64,000 nucleotides of DNA from assembly GCA_029255685.2 (NCBI GenBank), contig CM055320.2, positions 12,572,614-12,636,613 on the forward strand, read 5' to 3'. The notes beneath the pieces were generated by a model. The model had not been told where the DNA came from. It saw only the letters and a list, made by a program, of their open reading frames with translations, and searched no databases. The position numbers and the translations under genes were made by a program. This DNA comes from Silene conica. Its lineage: Eukaryota; Streptophyta; Magnoliopsida; Caryophyllales; Caryophyllaceae. Positions 33,280 through 44,384 of this stretch are shown in pieces. Within the stretch, counting starts at the first letter, position 1. Every line of letters starts with the position of its first letter.

Positions 33280-36200
33280 ATGGGTGGAGGTAAGAGGAGA
33301 CCAATGAATCAATCTAAATCATCATCAACTAATAATAAAGGAAGAAGACAATCATCATCTAAACAACAATCTTTGTTCATTGAAGGTGGTATTTTGGCTG
33401 GTTTTGATTCTCCGATTACTACTCCTATTTTCCCAGGTTTCTTCCCTTTTATGTTTATATTTTTGTTTATTTTTGGATATTATCCGACCTTCCCTTACCT
33501 CGCAATTTGCCGGAACCATTGAGACACCCAATGAGGTAATGTTTTGCAGGAAAAAGGGTTAATCCAAAATCTGGAAATTCTGGAAATGGGTCCAATTCGA
33601 ATTCGAATTCAAATTCAAATTCAAGATCAAATTCTAAGAGGGTTCCTGCAAAAACCAATTTTCGATATGAATACCCTTCTGTTCAGTCAAGGGTATGTGT
33701 TTTTGTGATTTGTCTTAGCAATTTAATTGGAGTTTGGATGGTACTGTACTATTGTAAATTGTAATGTAATTGGTTATTGCTAAATTTGCTGTTTGCTTTG
33801 GCAAATGTTACTGAAGTTTTGATTTCTAGAGTTGGTGCATCATTGAAGCTCCAACTTTGCTGAGAATCATCATTTTACTGTAAAGTTTTGATCTTTGTGA
33901 ATGCTTGTAGCAATGGCTGGTCAATGTTTATTCTTGTATGCCAAAAGATGGCAGGTGTTATGCTAACTCAGGTGTACTTGAATAATCGATTGGAGTTATT
34001 GGGTTTATTTGGCGATTGAAGTATTAATGTGTATACGGTTGTGTAGCAGTTCCTTTGTTCCAAGTATTTTGATCCGCACTTTTATGGTGTTGTCGTTTTT
34101 GTTTTTATGTCTTTGCTTTTCGATGTTTGTGTGCTTGGCTTGTTAGGGCGGGTAGGCATCTATTGGCCACTAAAGTAAAATTGGTATTTGAAATAATACA
34201 GGATGTTATCCAATCAGAAGTTTCCACCATCGAAGAGAGTGCAGATAAAAGTTTGTCTGGATCGCAACCAGTTATCTTATTAGGCCCCAGGGATAGCAAA
34301 ATTGTGGCTTATGAAGACCATGCACCTTCAATGGAAGCGGCTGAGGTGAAATACAGCTATGAATACAGTTCTGGATTTGTTTTGGGCGGGAGCTCTCACA
34401 CTGGATTAGGATTCTCTGATGACAAAGATGTGAACCCTGACATTAGCGAGTTGTCATCAGGGATAATGGAAGAAGACGAACAATTTCACCCGGGATTGGG
34501 GTTTACAAAGCAGGTAGGAGCTTCAGCTGGTGGAGTAGTCTTTTCATCAACATATGTACAAGACAAAGAGGAGCCATGCTATGACTCTGCCAGTGACATC
34601 AAACAAGAGGATGGTGAAGACGGATCTATGGATGAGGATGTTCCTGGTTTACTTCAAGAGGTTCCTAATAAAACCCCGCCCGCTAGGAAAAATTCTTCAT
34701 TTGTGTCTTTTGGAGGCATGAAATTGTACACCCAAGATATTTCTGATGATGAGAGTGATGATGGTGAGGAGGAGAATGCGGATGATGATGATGACGACGA
34801 CGACGACGACGATGAGAGCTCGTCTGAATCTTCTGGGAGTGATGATTCTGATGACAGCTTAGACTTTGATTCTGATATTGACCAAGACATCATGGACGAC
34901 TACTTGGATGGAATAGGAGGAAAAAGTCAAATTTTGAAATCCAAGTGGTTGGCGTTGCAGAACCTTGATGGGCAACAGTTATGTGATGATAGTGACGATG
35001 ACTCCAGCAGTGATCGTTATGGAGATACTCTACAGAAGTTGAGTGGTGTTGCTCTTGAAGATGCATCTAGGGGATATGGTAGTCAAAAACAGAAGTCTAA
35101 AAAGAAGCCTACCGTTAAGTCTAATAAATCTGAAGGGCCTTCCGTTGATTGGTCTGCTTCTTTGGATGATCTGATGGTCATGAAAGATCCAAGATGGTAT
35201 TCATCAAAAAATAAGCATGCTGGCGGGTTTCCTCAGTCTTGGCCGTCTAAGGGTAGAAAAAATAAAAATTATGGGAGATATCCAGGTATCACCTTGCCTA
35301 TTGACTACTGTCTTTCTGTAGTAGCTTTTGATTCCTTCATATGAGTAACGAATATGGGAGATCCTCAACAGTGTTTCTTGTCATTCCAAATGAAAAAAAG
35401 TAACCGCATACTGTTTTTCACCTTGCTCTGCGTTTCTGTATAACCATTGCCTTAGCGCTAAATAATAAGTCACCTTGACAATTTTGTAACACTCATGGGG
35501 TGCTTCTAACATCTGCTTGTGTCGTGTTTTCTTTTAAAGCTTTGTAACTTTGTTGTAGTATAAAATGATCAGGTGAAAAGAAGAAAGAAAGGAAAGAGAT
35601 GATTGCTGTAAAGCGAAGGGAGAGGATGCTGCGTCGTGGTGTTGATCTTGAGCAAGTAAACAAGGTAATTACATTTTCTAATTAATTTAATTAAAGGTAG
35701 ACTCCTGCTTTTGTTTCATTTCTTTCATGTCTTCCTATTCGATTTGCACTATCAAATAGAAACAGTTTCTCATCTTAGTGCCTTCATTGCTACTTTGAGG
35801 TAATTGTTACTTGTATGGTCTCAGTTTCAAATTAATTCAGCTACTGTCTCAGAAATATTAGCTTCATATTTTCTCATTGGTTTGTCTAAAAATTATAGAC
35901 CTGATCTGTATTTTCAGCAAAAAAATATGATTGTAAACTTATTAAAGTTTACTGATTCCTACGGCGCCACCGATCTGAGTACCACCCTAATTAAATAGGA
36001 GTATCAATAAGAAAATTATCAACATGGGGTTTCACACTTTATGTGGTGGCAAAGTGGGGAGGGTCAATATATAATTTAGCATTGCAATTATTGAACAGAC
36101 AGAAGATAGAATCGATGGTAAATGAAAGAGTACATAAGGTTAATGACTTAATGTCAGCGAAATCTTTTCAATTGAAAATTGAACTAAGCTATGTCTCTGC

Positions 36201-39200
36201 AACGAACATATTTTTTCCATAAGCAATTATTGTGTACTCCTTAATTAATTTGCAGAAATATTTCACATCAAATCTCACTGGCATCATCTTTAGTACTTCA
36301 GTTCTGTTTCCCCTCTGACGTTACAGTTCTTTATTGATTGAAGACATTTTTTAAACTTCTATTTATCGATATCAAGTTGGAGTAAATGATTCATGGTCAT
36401 AGACCATACATGCACCAACTCTTCTGTTCAAATTAAACAAAATGAGTCAGTCTGAAAATATGAGTACATCATTATACATTATCGTTTCTATGCATTCCAT
36501 TGCTTTGAATATGATTTGACTAAGCTATTCTAGCTGAGGGACCTCTCCTGTTAACTCTTTAAAGTTTCTGTTCTGTAGAAGATGAAGCAGATGGTCTTAA
36601 ATAATATGGATATACTATCCTTCCACCCCATGCACTCTCGGGATTGTTCCCAGGTGATAATTGCATCTCTAAAAATCTGGCTGCTGATATTTTATGCTTT
36701 TCATTCGTGGTTTAAAATTATAAATTTGTGACATTTAGGTGCAACGAATAGCATCTATTTATCGGTTAAAGAGTAGCTCTGAAGGTTCTGGCAAGAAAAG
36801 GTTAGTATGCAATTGACAGCCTCCTTTAGCTATCTTGATACTTGTTTGGCTAATCTTATTTTGTCTTCGGCCACATAAATATTTTTTTTTGCATTCAAGC
36901 TAACTTCTCTAGTTAAGGGGGGCGTATGAACTGTTTTAATCACCTTCATGCATCACATTACATGTATTAGGGGGCATTGCAAGATAACAAAGGCTGTGAG
37001 CTGTGTTGTCGAATTGCCAAATTCTTTCCTCTTATAATTGTCAGGAAAAACTAAAATTTTCCTGGAGTCTTTCTTTTATACTCCACTAGTTTTACGCTCG
37101 TGCAAAAAATGCACAGGTTTAATTTTATTATACTGAAAAAAATCAATAAAATGGTGAATAAATATAATAAAAATATGGTTTTAGAATTACAGTTATATTG
37201 ATGTAAAAATTAAAGAGAATTTATACGCTTAACTTAGACGTAAATAAAACAACGCATTTGCTTTACATTATAAAAGTATACAAATAATTATTTAGGACGA
37301 CACTATCGTTCTAAGTTTAAGACATATCAAATATACATATAGGTTGAATTAGTAAAAAAAACATTATGCATGTCTAAAATAAAATATTTGTCCTATAACT
37401 CATGGAATTGATAGTGACCCGTTTTAAACTTAAAACGGATAGTAGCCGATAAAAATATGTATAGATTTTAAACTTATACGTACGATTTAAATCCTAAATT
37501 CCTAACCATCGTAATGAACCCGACCAAATTATTATTAGTGTGACCCTCTAACTACCAAAAAAACTCCGACCATATAATATAACCTCTATCTGTTTTATGT
37601 ACATTTAAGACATAGTTACATATTTTCGTTGATTTCCAACTTTCAACAATTTTAATTTATTGATTTTCAGTATTTGAATGCTTTAATTTTCGCTAATTTA
37701 TAAATTATTATATTTGGCATTCACTTTTTGTTCCTGTTTTATACTCATTGTCACCCAATTTAATCATTTTAGTTGCTTCATGTTAAAGTAACATTAAAAA
37801 CTTTTTTAATCTTGGAATATACTTCATCAATAAAGTCTAGTCGTCTCAGTCATATTATTATATTTAATTTATGTAAAATTAGTTAATTTATTATCAATGA
37901 TCATCAAATATTTGGTTTTTATAGCTGAAATTGAAGTTAGTACTTTCGAAAATTTCGTATTTTATTGTGCGATTATAGATTGTAACTTATTTAATTAATG
38001 AAAGTAGAGAAGAAATTAAATTAATGAAAGCTTGAAAGAAGGTAATTAATTAATTACGTATCAAGAACATGGTGGACCCTACTTTAATCAATTTTTTTCT
38101 CTTTCTAATTTTCATCAATCAATATAGAAACTCTCTAAATGTTGTTTCTTTTATAGAAAGGGATTTGCCGAATTCTTTCCTCTCTTTCTATTGTATTGCA
38201 CTTTGGCAGAGACGGATGAGTCATTGTCTACAGCATGGAGTTTCGGTATCACTGTCTTATGTTTTAATAGACTATAATTCTTATTGAAGATTCTGAAAAT
38301 TTATGTAAAGTGTCTTGCTTTACACTTTTACCCTGGCTAGCACAATACTGACAGAAGTCTCCTCTTCTACCGTGCTTGAGACTAGCGTTCAATGAAATTA
38401 AGACGCACTTTATTTAATTTGTTTTCTTTTTTTCACATTGTTCGGTGATTTTTGTGTTTCCGTTTCTGCTATCCTCTAGTATTAATTTAGATTTTTTGTT
38501 TTTTAGTTGTATTTCCCTTGCCTATCTTTCAGATCTATTTTTCGCATTGATGCAAAATAATTTGGTCGTGAGTCATTAAAAGTGGGACTTGTGTGTTCTC
38601 CTTATACAGTTTCTTTAACGGTTTCTTATGATTATAGAGTAAGCTGTAATCTCTGCATGCTGCTGGTTCTATACATTTAGTTAATCTCAGACTTCCGGGT
38701 GTTGTTCAATGTTCTCAGGTTTGTTACTGTTAGTCGAACACAGCACACAACTATTCCATCAAAAAGTGATGAAATTCGTTTGGAGAAGGTAAGTTTCACT
38801 ACACGAATCTGCAAACAAAAAAGGATATGTACTTGCAATCAACTTTAGGGCCTAACACTAATACTCCTAAATTATTGCATTTGAACCCTCAGTTGATTGG
38901 AGCTAGCAAGGATGATGCTGACTTCACAGTACTAGATACTCCTCAAAGGGGTGGAAGCAGGTCTGTGCAGAGCAGACCATCTAAGAATTCGGCTAGCCGC
39001 CAAGGTAGTTCGAGCAGAAATGATAAGCGAAGCAGTGGGAAAAAGCCAGAAGCATATGCTAGTCAACCTGTGTCATTTGTCTCCAGTGGAGTAATGGAAT
39101 CAGGGTGTGACAAAGTCGATCCCGTTGAATCAAAAGATGATTCTAATCAGGATTTCGTAGCATTGGATAACTCCTCGTCAGCATTTGGGTCCTTTGAAGT

Positions 39201-39720
39201 GCACACCACAGGTTTTGGTTCAAAGATGATGGCTAAGATGGGATACGTGGAAGGCGGAGGTTTGGGAAAAGATGGCAAGGGAATGTCACTTCCGATTGAG
39301 GCGATTCAACGGCCTAAATCTCTCGGACTGGGCATGACATTTGATGAAAGCAGCAGTGAACCAGTCAATGTAGCCAAACATGAGCCTGTCGAAACACCCA
39401 AAAGAAGTAGAGGCGGCGGCAGTGGCAGAGGGGGTGGAAGTGCTAGAAGGCCATCTTCTGGTATGGGGACTTTTGGTGGCGGAGGCAGTGGCAGCGGTGG
39501 TGGTGGTGGTAGTGGTGGTGGTGGAAGCGCTAGAAGACCAACTCCTGGCGTGGGGGCTTTTGAGAAGCATACCAAAGGATTTGGATCAAAGATGATGGCA
39601 AAGATGGGATTTGTTGAAGGAACAGGTCTGGGTCGATCTTCTCAAGGGATAGTTACACCATTGTCTGCGGTAAGGCGCCCAAGGGCCAGAGGTTTAGGTG
39701 CCGAGGATAAGAGAGCATAA
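33280..39720 (+). CDS. G-patch and R3H domain protein, probable RNA-binding factor
   Basis: Eight exons: 33280-33436, 33550-33692, 34202-35285, 35573-35664, 36579-36653, 36739-36800, 38719-38788 and 38893-39720. All borders are GT-AG and phases close to an 836-residue product. Order: a basic Ser-rich N-terminus; a long acidic middle with an Asp/Glu run (about 280-320); a basic helix (KKKERKEMIAVKRRERMLRRG, ~463-485); an R3H-type region (~500-560, IASIYRLKSSSEGSGKKR and FVTVSRTQ); and two G-patch motifs (~670-710 and ~790-830), each opening GFGSKMMAKMG, separated by a Gly/Ser/Arg-rich linker. G-patch proteins generally activate DEAH helicases or bind RNA in the nucleus, and R3H binds single-stranded nucleic acid. 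It resembles Arabidopsis D111/G-patch proteins. The specific role is unknown. Intron 6 (1.9 kb) hosts a Helitron. Confidence 0.9.
37086..38163 (-). mobile_element. Non-autonomous Helitron in intron 6 of the G-patch gene
   Basis: On the minus strand the 5' end is A|TCCCTTTCTATAAAAGAAAC and the 3' end is a GTGCATTTTTTGCAC hairpin followed by CTAG|T at 37086. The length is 1078 bp. Both ends resemble the element at 54321-55114, so they are one family. It is wholly intronic, with no protein domain. Confidence 0.8.
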
Positions 39721-40370
39721 GTGATTAACTACACGTTCTGTGCAACAACTCGTGTACAGTTGCTTGTTACCCTTTCTGCACAATGTTGTATCAGTTGTGT
39801 GCCCTCGGTGTACTGGTAGCTGAATGACCTCAACAGTAGATTCAAAATAAGTTTGTGTCAACTGTCAACAACACTTTCCCTATATACGGAATGCTTGTAT
39901 TAGCTACAAATTCTTAATGACAGACGGTCTCCTAGGAGACTTACTCATTAGGTTTTTAGTTCCCGAATTTGTATATTTCCGTAGTTATTTAATGACTTTT
40001 TAGGGAATATTTATTGATTATTAAGTACCTGGTTATCAAATAGTCTCACAGTATACCGTGTAATAGTCTTACAGATGGAGTCCCCTACTTAATTAACTAA
40101 TGGTGATTTTAAAAAAAGGGTAAAAAAAAGTAATAACTGATGAAATGGTTTAGAGTTGTTTTAATGATACGATTTCCAACTTTTAGGCCGTTTCAAGAAA
40201 AGTGGAGGTTTGGTGCAAAAGGACAATATTAGGCCCCAAATTACAAAATTTAAATGCAAATTACAAATTTACAAATTCTCATTAGCAACGGACTAAATTT
40301 GTGACGTGAGACAAGCTTGCAAGTGGGACGGCAAGTGGAGAGGGCAAATGGGAGGCATTGTGAAACATTA
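39721..40370. other. 3' flank of G-patch gene
   Basis: Presumed 3' UTR and intergenic DNA. A short palindromic GGTCTCCTAGGAGAC lies at about 39925. No gene or terminal repeat of a mobile element could be supported. Confidence 0.5.
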
Positions 40371-40757
40371 GACCATCCCCAAGCAAGGGTCACCCTAACT
40401 AGGTCAATACAACTCTTAATTACACTTAATTTATCTTGACCCATTTTTACTCTCCCAAGCAAAAAGGTCACCACTAGGTCATCAACCCAATTATTTTTTC
40501 ACTTTCCAACATTTTTAACCCACTAAAAAATTCATCTCTCTTACTTTATCCATTATTATTACTATATTTTAAACTCTTCACATTTCTAACCAATGACCAT
40601 TAAACAACTACTAGGTCAATAGGTGGGTCAATACTAAGAAAAGAGGTCACCAATTGACCCAATTTTATAATGGGTCATGCTAATTAAGTTACTAATTCTT
40701 AATTAACTTGACCCAATTACTTATTTACCTCCTCATCCACTTTACTTGGGGATGGTC
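40371..40757. mobile_element. Tourist-like MITE (387 bp)
   Basis: The ends are GACCATCCCCAAGCAAGGGT and, inverted, GACCATCCCCAAGTAAAGTG, with TTA trinucleotide duplications at 40368-40370 and 40758-40760. These features indicate the PIF/Harbinger group. The interior repeats TAGGTCAAT/TGACCC motifs on both sides, which gives it a partly palindromic character. Confidence 0.85.
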
Positions 40758-41922
40758 TTATAAGCTTGTGTCTATTACAAATAAGACAATCTTAAAAATT
40801 ATTAAATGCGAATTTCAGAACTGTAGGCAAACTTTATGCGATCGTGCGAATATCGTCCGTATAGTATTAGACTCCCTATCATTGTCGATTTGTACGGAGT
40901 CAAATAGATAAAAATGAGTTGATGTGATGTTCATGCATTTAGATTGACATAGTACGGAATCATATAGGTTTAATTGGGGTATATACCTTCTTCATGGTTT
41001 CATGTCCTTCGGAACTTTGAATCCTTCTCAAACAATCCTTGAACGCGAGTTATAGTTGTTGACATTCGATACACGGCCATGGCATTAAACATGCACTTTT
41101 GTGCCATGTCATGTGAATGCAGCATTTAACCGTCTAATGTTTCTGCTATTTCAAGTTTCGACCTATCATTTTTTCACAATATATATTCAAGGATGTTGAA
41201 GATTACACCCTTTATAGTTTGTTATTGGCAATTTGGCATACATTGATAATTGATATCACTATAGTCAACACCTCAATTCTCAATTTTGATTCCCATTAAC
41301 ATTATTCCTTAAAAATTATCCCTAATATGTATGGATTATTATAGGCTTCAAGATCGACTTTTTTTATAAAATTTATCGGGCGACTCTTGTGCCAACACTC
41401 CCTCATGTGTACCGGTGAGCCAACTATTGTGTCATATGAATCCGCGATTTTACCGTCTTGCAATTTCTTTACAGTCGCTACATTATAACCATATGAAAGA
41501 CCCAAAAAAGCATCCACCCAAGACCCAACAACTATATCTTAATCTTAGCTACAGAGTATTTGCAATACCCAGTTACCCACATATATAACCCTCTAGTCCT
41601 CTACAAATGACTAATTGCTTAATATAAGTCATACCGTGCATTATCCACTCTTTATATTTTCACGTATAAAACTATATTAAAATAAAAATCATCAGTAAAA
41701 ACTTAAATATAATTTCAAACTTTAATTATGATTTCTTTCAAAATTGAGTCATTTAAATATTTTTTAATTTTAACAACCAACAAAGGACGTGCCAAACGCA
41801 TCAGACTAGAAAATACAAATCCCAAATTTGCTACTCCGTAGCTTTAAAGGCCTAAACCTTAAGTTCTAAGAATACCGCAAGACTTCGTCTTTAATTTGGC
41901 GGGTGACATACTTTAGATCAAG
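40758..41922. other. Intergenic region and promoter side of the transporter gene
   Basis: AT-rich, with no supported gene. The short minus-strand ORF near 41302-41517 has no recognisable family. The last few hundred bases must hold the promoter and 5' leader of the downstream gene, but no specific element stands out. Confidence 0.5.
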
Positions 41923-43551
41923 ATGTCACCGGCGAAACCACCCCCATTAATGTCACTAATCCCATTCCTTAAAAACAAAGGCATCTTATTCCATAATACC
42001 CTCGTCTTAACCATTACATTTCTGGCTTACGCCTCGTTCCATGCCGCCCGGAAACCCCCTAGCATCGTTAAATCTGTGCTAGGACCTCAAATTCCCAAAA
42101 ATGAATCCGACCCACTTCATGATTCGACCCATTCTCAAATGGGTTGGGCCCCATTTAATGGAACTGAAGGTACTCATAGGTTGGGTGAGCTTGATCTTGC
42201 CTTTTTGTCTTCTTATGCTTTTGGTATGTTCTTTTCTGGTCATTTTGCTGACACTACTGATCTTAGGATTTTCCTGTCTTCTGGTATGGTTTTGTCTGGT
42301 TTGCTTACTGTCGCTTTCGGGTTCGGGTTCTGGTTTAGGATTCATAGTTTGCTGTATTATGTAGTTGTTCAGGTTTTATGTGGGTTGTGTCAGTCCACTG
42401 GGTGGCCTTCTGTGGTTGCTGTTGTTGGTAATTGGTTCGGTAATTCGTCCAAGAAAGGATTGATTATGGGAATTTGGAATTCACATACCTCTGTTGGCAA
42501 CATTCTTGGGTCAGTTATCGCTTCCTCGATGATTAAGTATGGTTGGGGTTGGTCCTTCTTTTGGCCTGGTTTATTTGTGTTTTTGATTGGTCTTGTGGTA
42601 TATTTCCTCCTTGTTGTTAGTCCTGAACTTGCCGGGTTATGTCTCGAAACTGAGATTGAGATGAATGGTAGTGTGGATGAAGTCATGTCTGATGATGTTC
42701 CTGGTAAAATTGAAGAATCGAGTTTGCTTCATCCCGATGCACCTGATTCTTTGGGGGTTTCTCAGGGAGGTGGATCAAAGGATGAGGGAAACGGTAATGC
42801 AATTGGGTTTATAGCAGCGTGGAGATTGCCTGGAGTTGCGGCTTTTGCAATTTGTCTTTTCTTCTCTAAGCTTGTGGCTTACACCTTCCTCTATTGGTTG
42901 CCATTTTATTTAAGGCACACAGGTAATGGACTAGCTTGCTGTTAGCACATGTTCATGTTTATTTAACTGCAATGGTAGGGTTTTGACTAGTTTTTTTGGT
43001 GATTGTGTCGAAATGAAGCTGTTGCTGGTGTCTATTTGTCTCATGAATCTGCTGGGATGCTGTCAACGATATTTGATGTTGGTGGGGTCCTTGGAGGAGT
43101 GATGGCAGGTCTGATTTCTGACAAGCTTGGAGCCCGGGCTATTACTTCAGTTTCGTTTCTGCTGTTATCGATCCCAGCCCTAGTCCTATACCGTGTTTTT
43201 GGGAGTAAGTCAATGATGTCTAATATTGGATTGATGTTCCTCACTGGTTCATTAGTGAATGGGCCTTATGCTCTCATAACCACAGCAGTGTCTGCTGATC
43301 TAGGCACACAGAGTGCGATCAAGGGAAATTCACGAGCATTGGCCACAGTGACAGCAATAATAGATGGTACAGGCTCTATTGGGGCAGCTATCGGTCCTGT
43401 ACTGGTCGGATATATTTCGACACGTGGTTGGAACACAGTGTTTGGAATGCTTATTGCTTCCGTCTTCACTGCAGCTCTGTCCTTGATTCCTGCTGTTATC
43501 TCGGAGGTGCAGAACTTAAAATCTGGAATTCCGATCAGTGGAACAGCTTAG
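41923..43551 (+). CDS. Glycerol-3-phosphate transporter family protein (SLC37-like, MFS)
   Basis: Two exons, 41923-42922 and 43019-43551, are joined by a 96-bp GT-AG intron and encode 510 residues, the usual size for plant G3Pp proteins. The N-terminal block [20 protein letters not shown] and the [10 protein letters not shown] signature are characteristic. About a dozen hydrophobic segments follow in two halves, split by a hydrophilic, acidic loop (~240-290). The second half has [20 protein letters not shown], a major-facilitator loop motif with the DxxG/R pattern. Members exchange organic phosphates such as glycerol-3-phosphate across membranes, and plant members respond to phosphate starvation in some species. 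Substrate here is inferred from family only. The gene converges with the PP2C gene downstream. Confidence 0.93.
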
Positions 43552-44384
43552 TGATCTGTTCCATCAGTCAGGCGATACCACAGCAAAGCAATTGTGGAGA
43601 CTTCTCTATATCCATTTGGATTATATACGCTAAAAATGCGTAACAAGAATGTCTATCAACAATGTTGCAGATTTATGTAGAAATGGGATTACTTAGAGGT
43701 GTGTACATGTCGGCTCTTTTATGACAGATCATTTTTTGTATCTTGTACAATCGGATCATCTTACACTTGAAACTTCAAAACATCTAGGAAGTAGATATTG
43801 CAGATTGTATACGTTCTTTGGTGAATACATTGTCCATAGATGTGGAGGTGCATTAGGCTCTTTTCTCCACTCTGATATATTTGTACCTCCTATCGAGAGT
43901 TTTGATACCTATTCTGTTTGTTCTTTGTAATATGATACCAAAATGTTCTACAGCATTGTTTCATTCCACGGGACTGCTGTTTGCGACAATACAAATGCGT
44001 TCATATTTGTTACGACTTACGGTGCTTCTTCATCCGTGAACCCCTCTTTTCTAGGACACCTCGTCTGGTTTATGTTTTTATCGAAAAAATATGCAAATAT
44101 TTCCAAGCATTGACAGTTGATGAATAATCAAATTAGCTGCAACTAGTCTTTAAAGTACAATTTCAGTGGCAATGTGTATGGGTCCAAGAATTATATCATC
44201 TACACACAACAATAGCTAGCTCATAATCTTGTATGAGCTAAGCACAGTTCAATATCACTAGCCTAGTTTATTTTTGCTTAAGAATAATTATGTACAAATA
44301 GAAAGGTCTAGCAAGAGTCACAACTAGGCTAGCAATGAGTCCAATGTCTTCCTTCCTGTCTACTTATCCCCGTGTCTTCGTTTT
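43552..44384. other. Convergent intergenic region
   Basis: About 830 bp between the transporter stop and the PP2C stop. It should contain the two 3' UTRs. Nothing else is recognisable. Confidence 0.7.

Noticed and set aside
34654..34893. Minus-strand poly-Ser ORF
   Set aside because: Antisense of the acidic Asp/Glu run in the G-patch gene.
39286..39595. Pro-rich, Ser/Thr-rich and Val-rich ORFs in other frames
   Set aside because: Alternative-frame readings of the Gly-rich linker between the two G-patch motifs.
42079..43469. Antisense and alternative-frame ORFs in the transporter gene
   Set aside because: The annotated frame alone shows membrane segments and family motifs.
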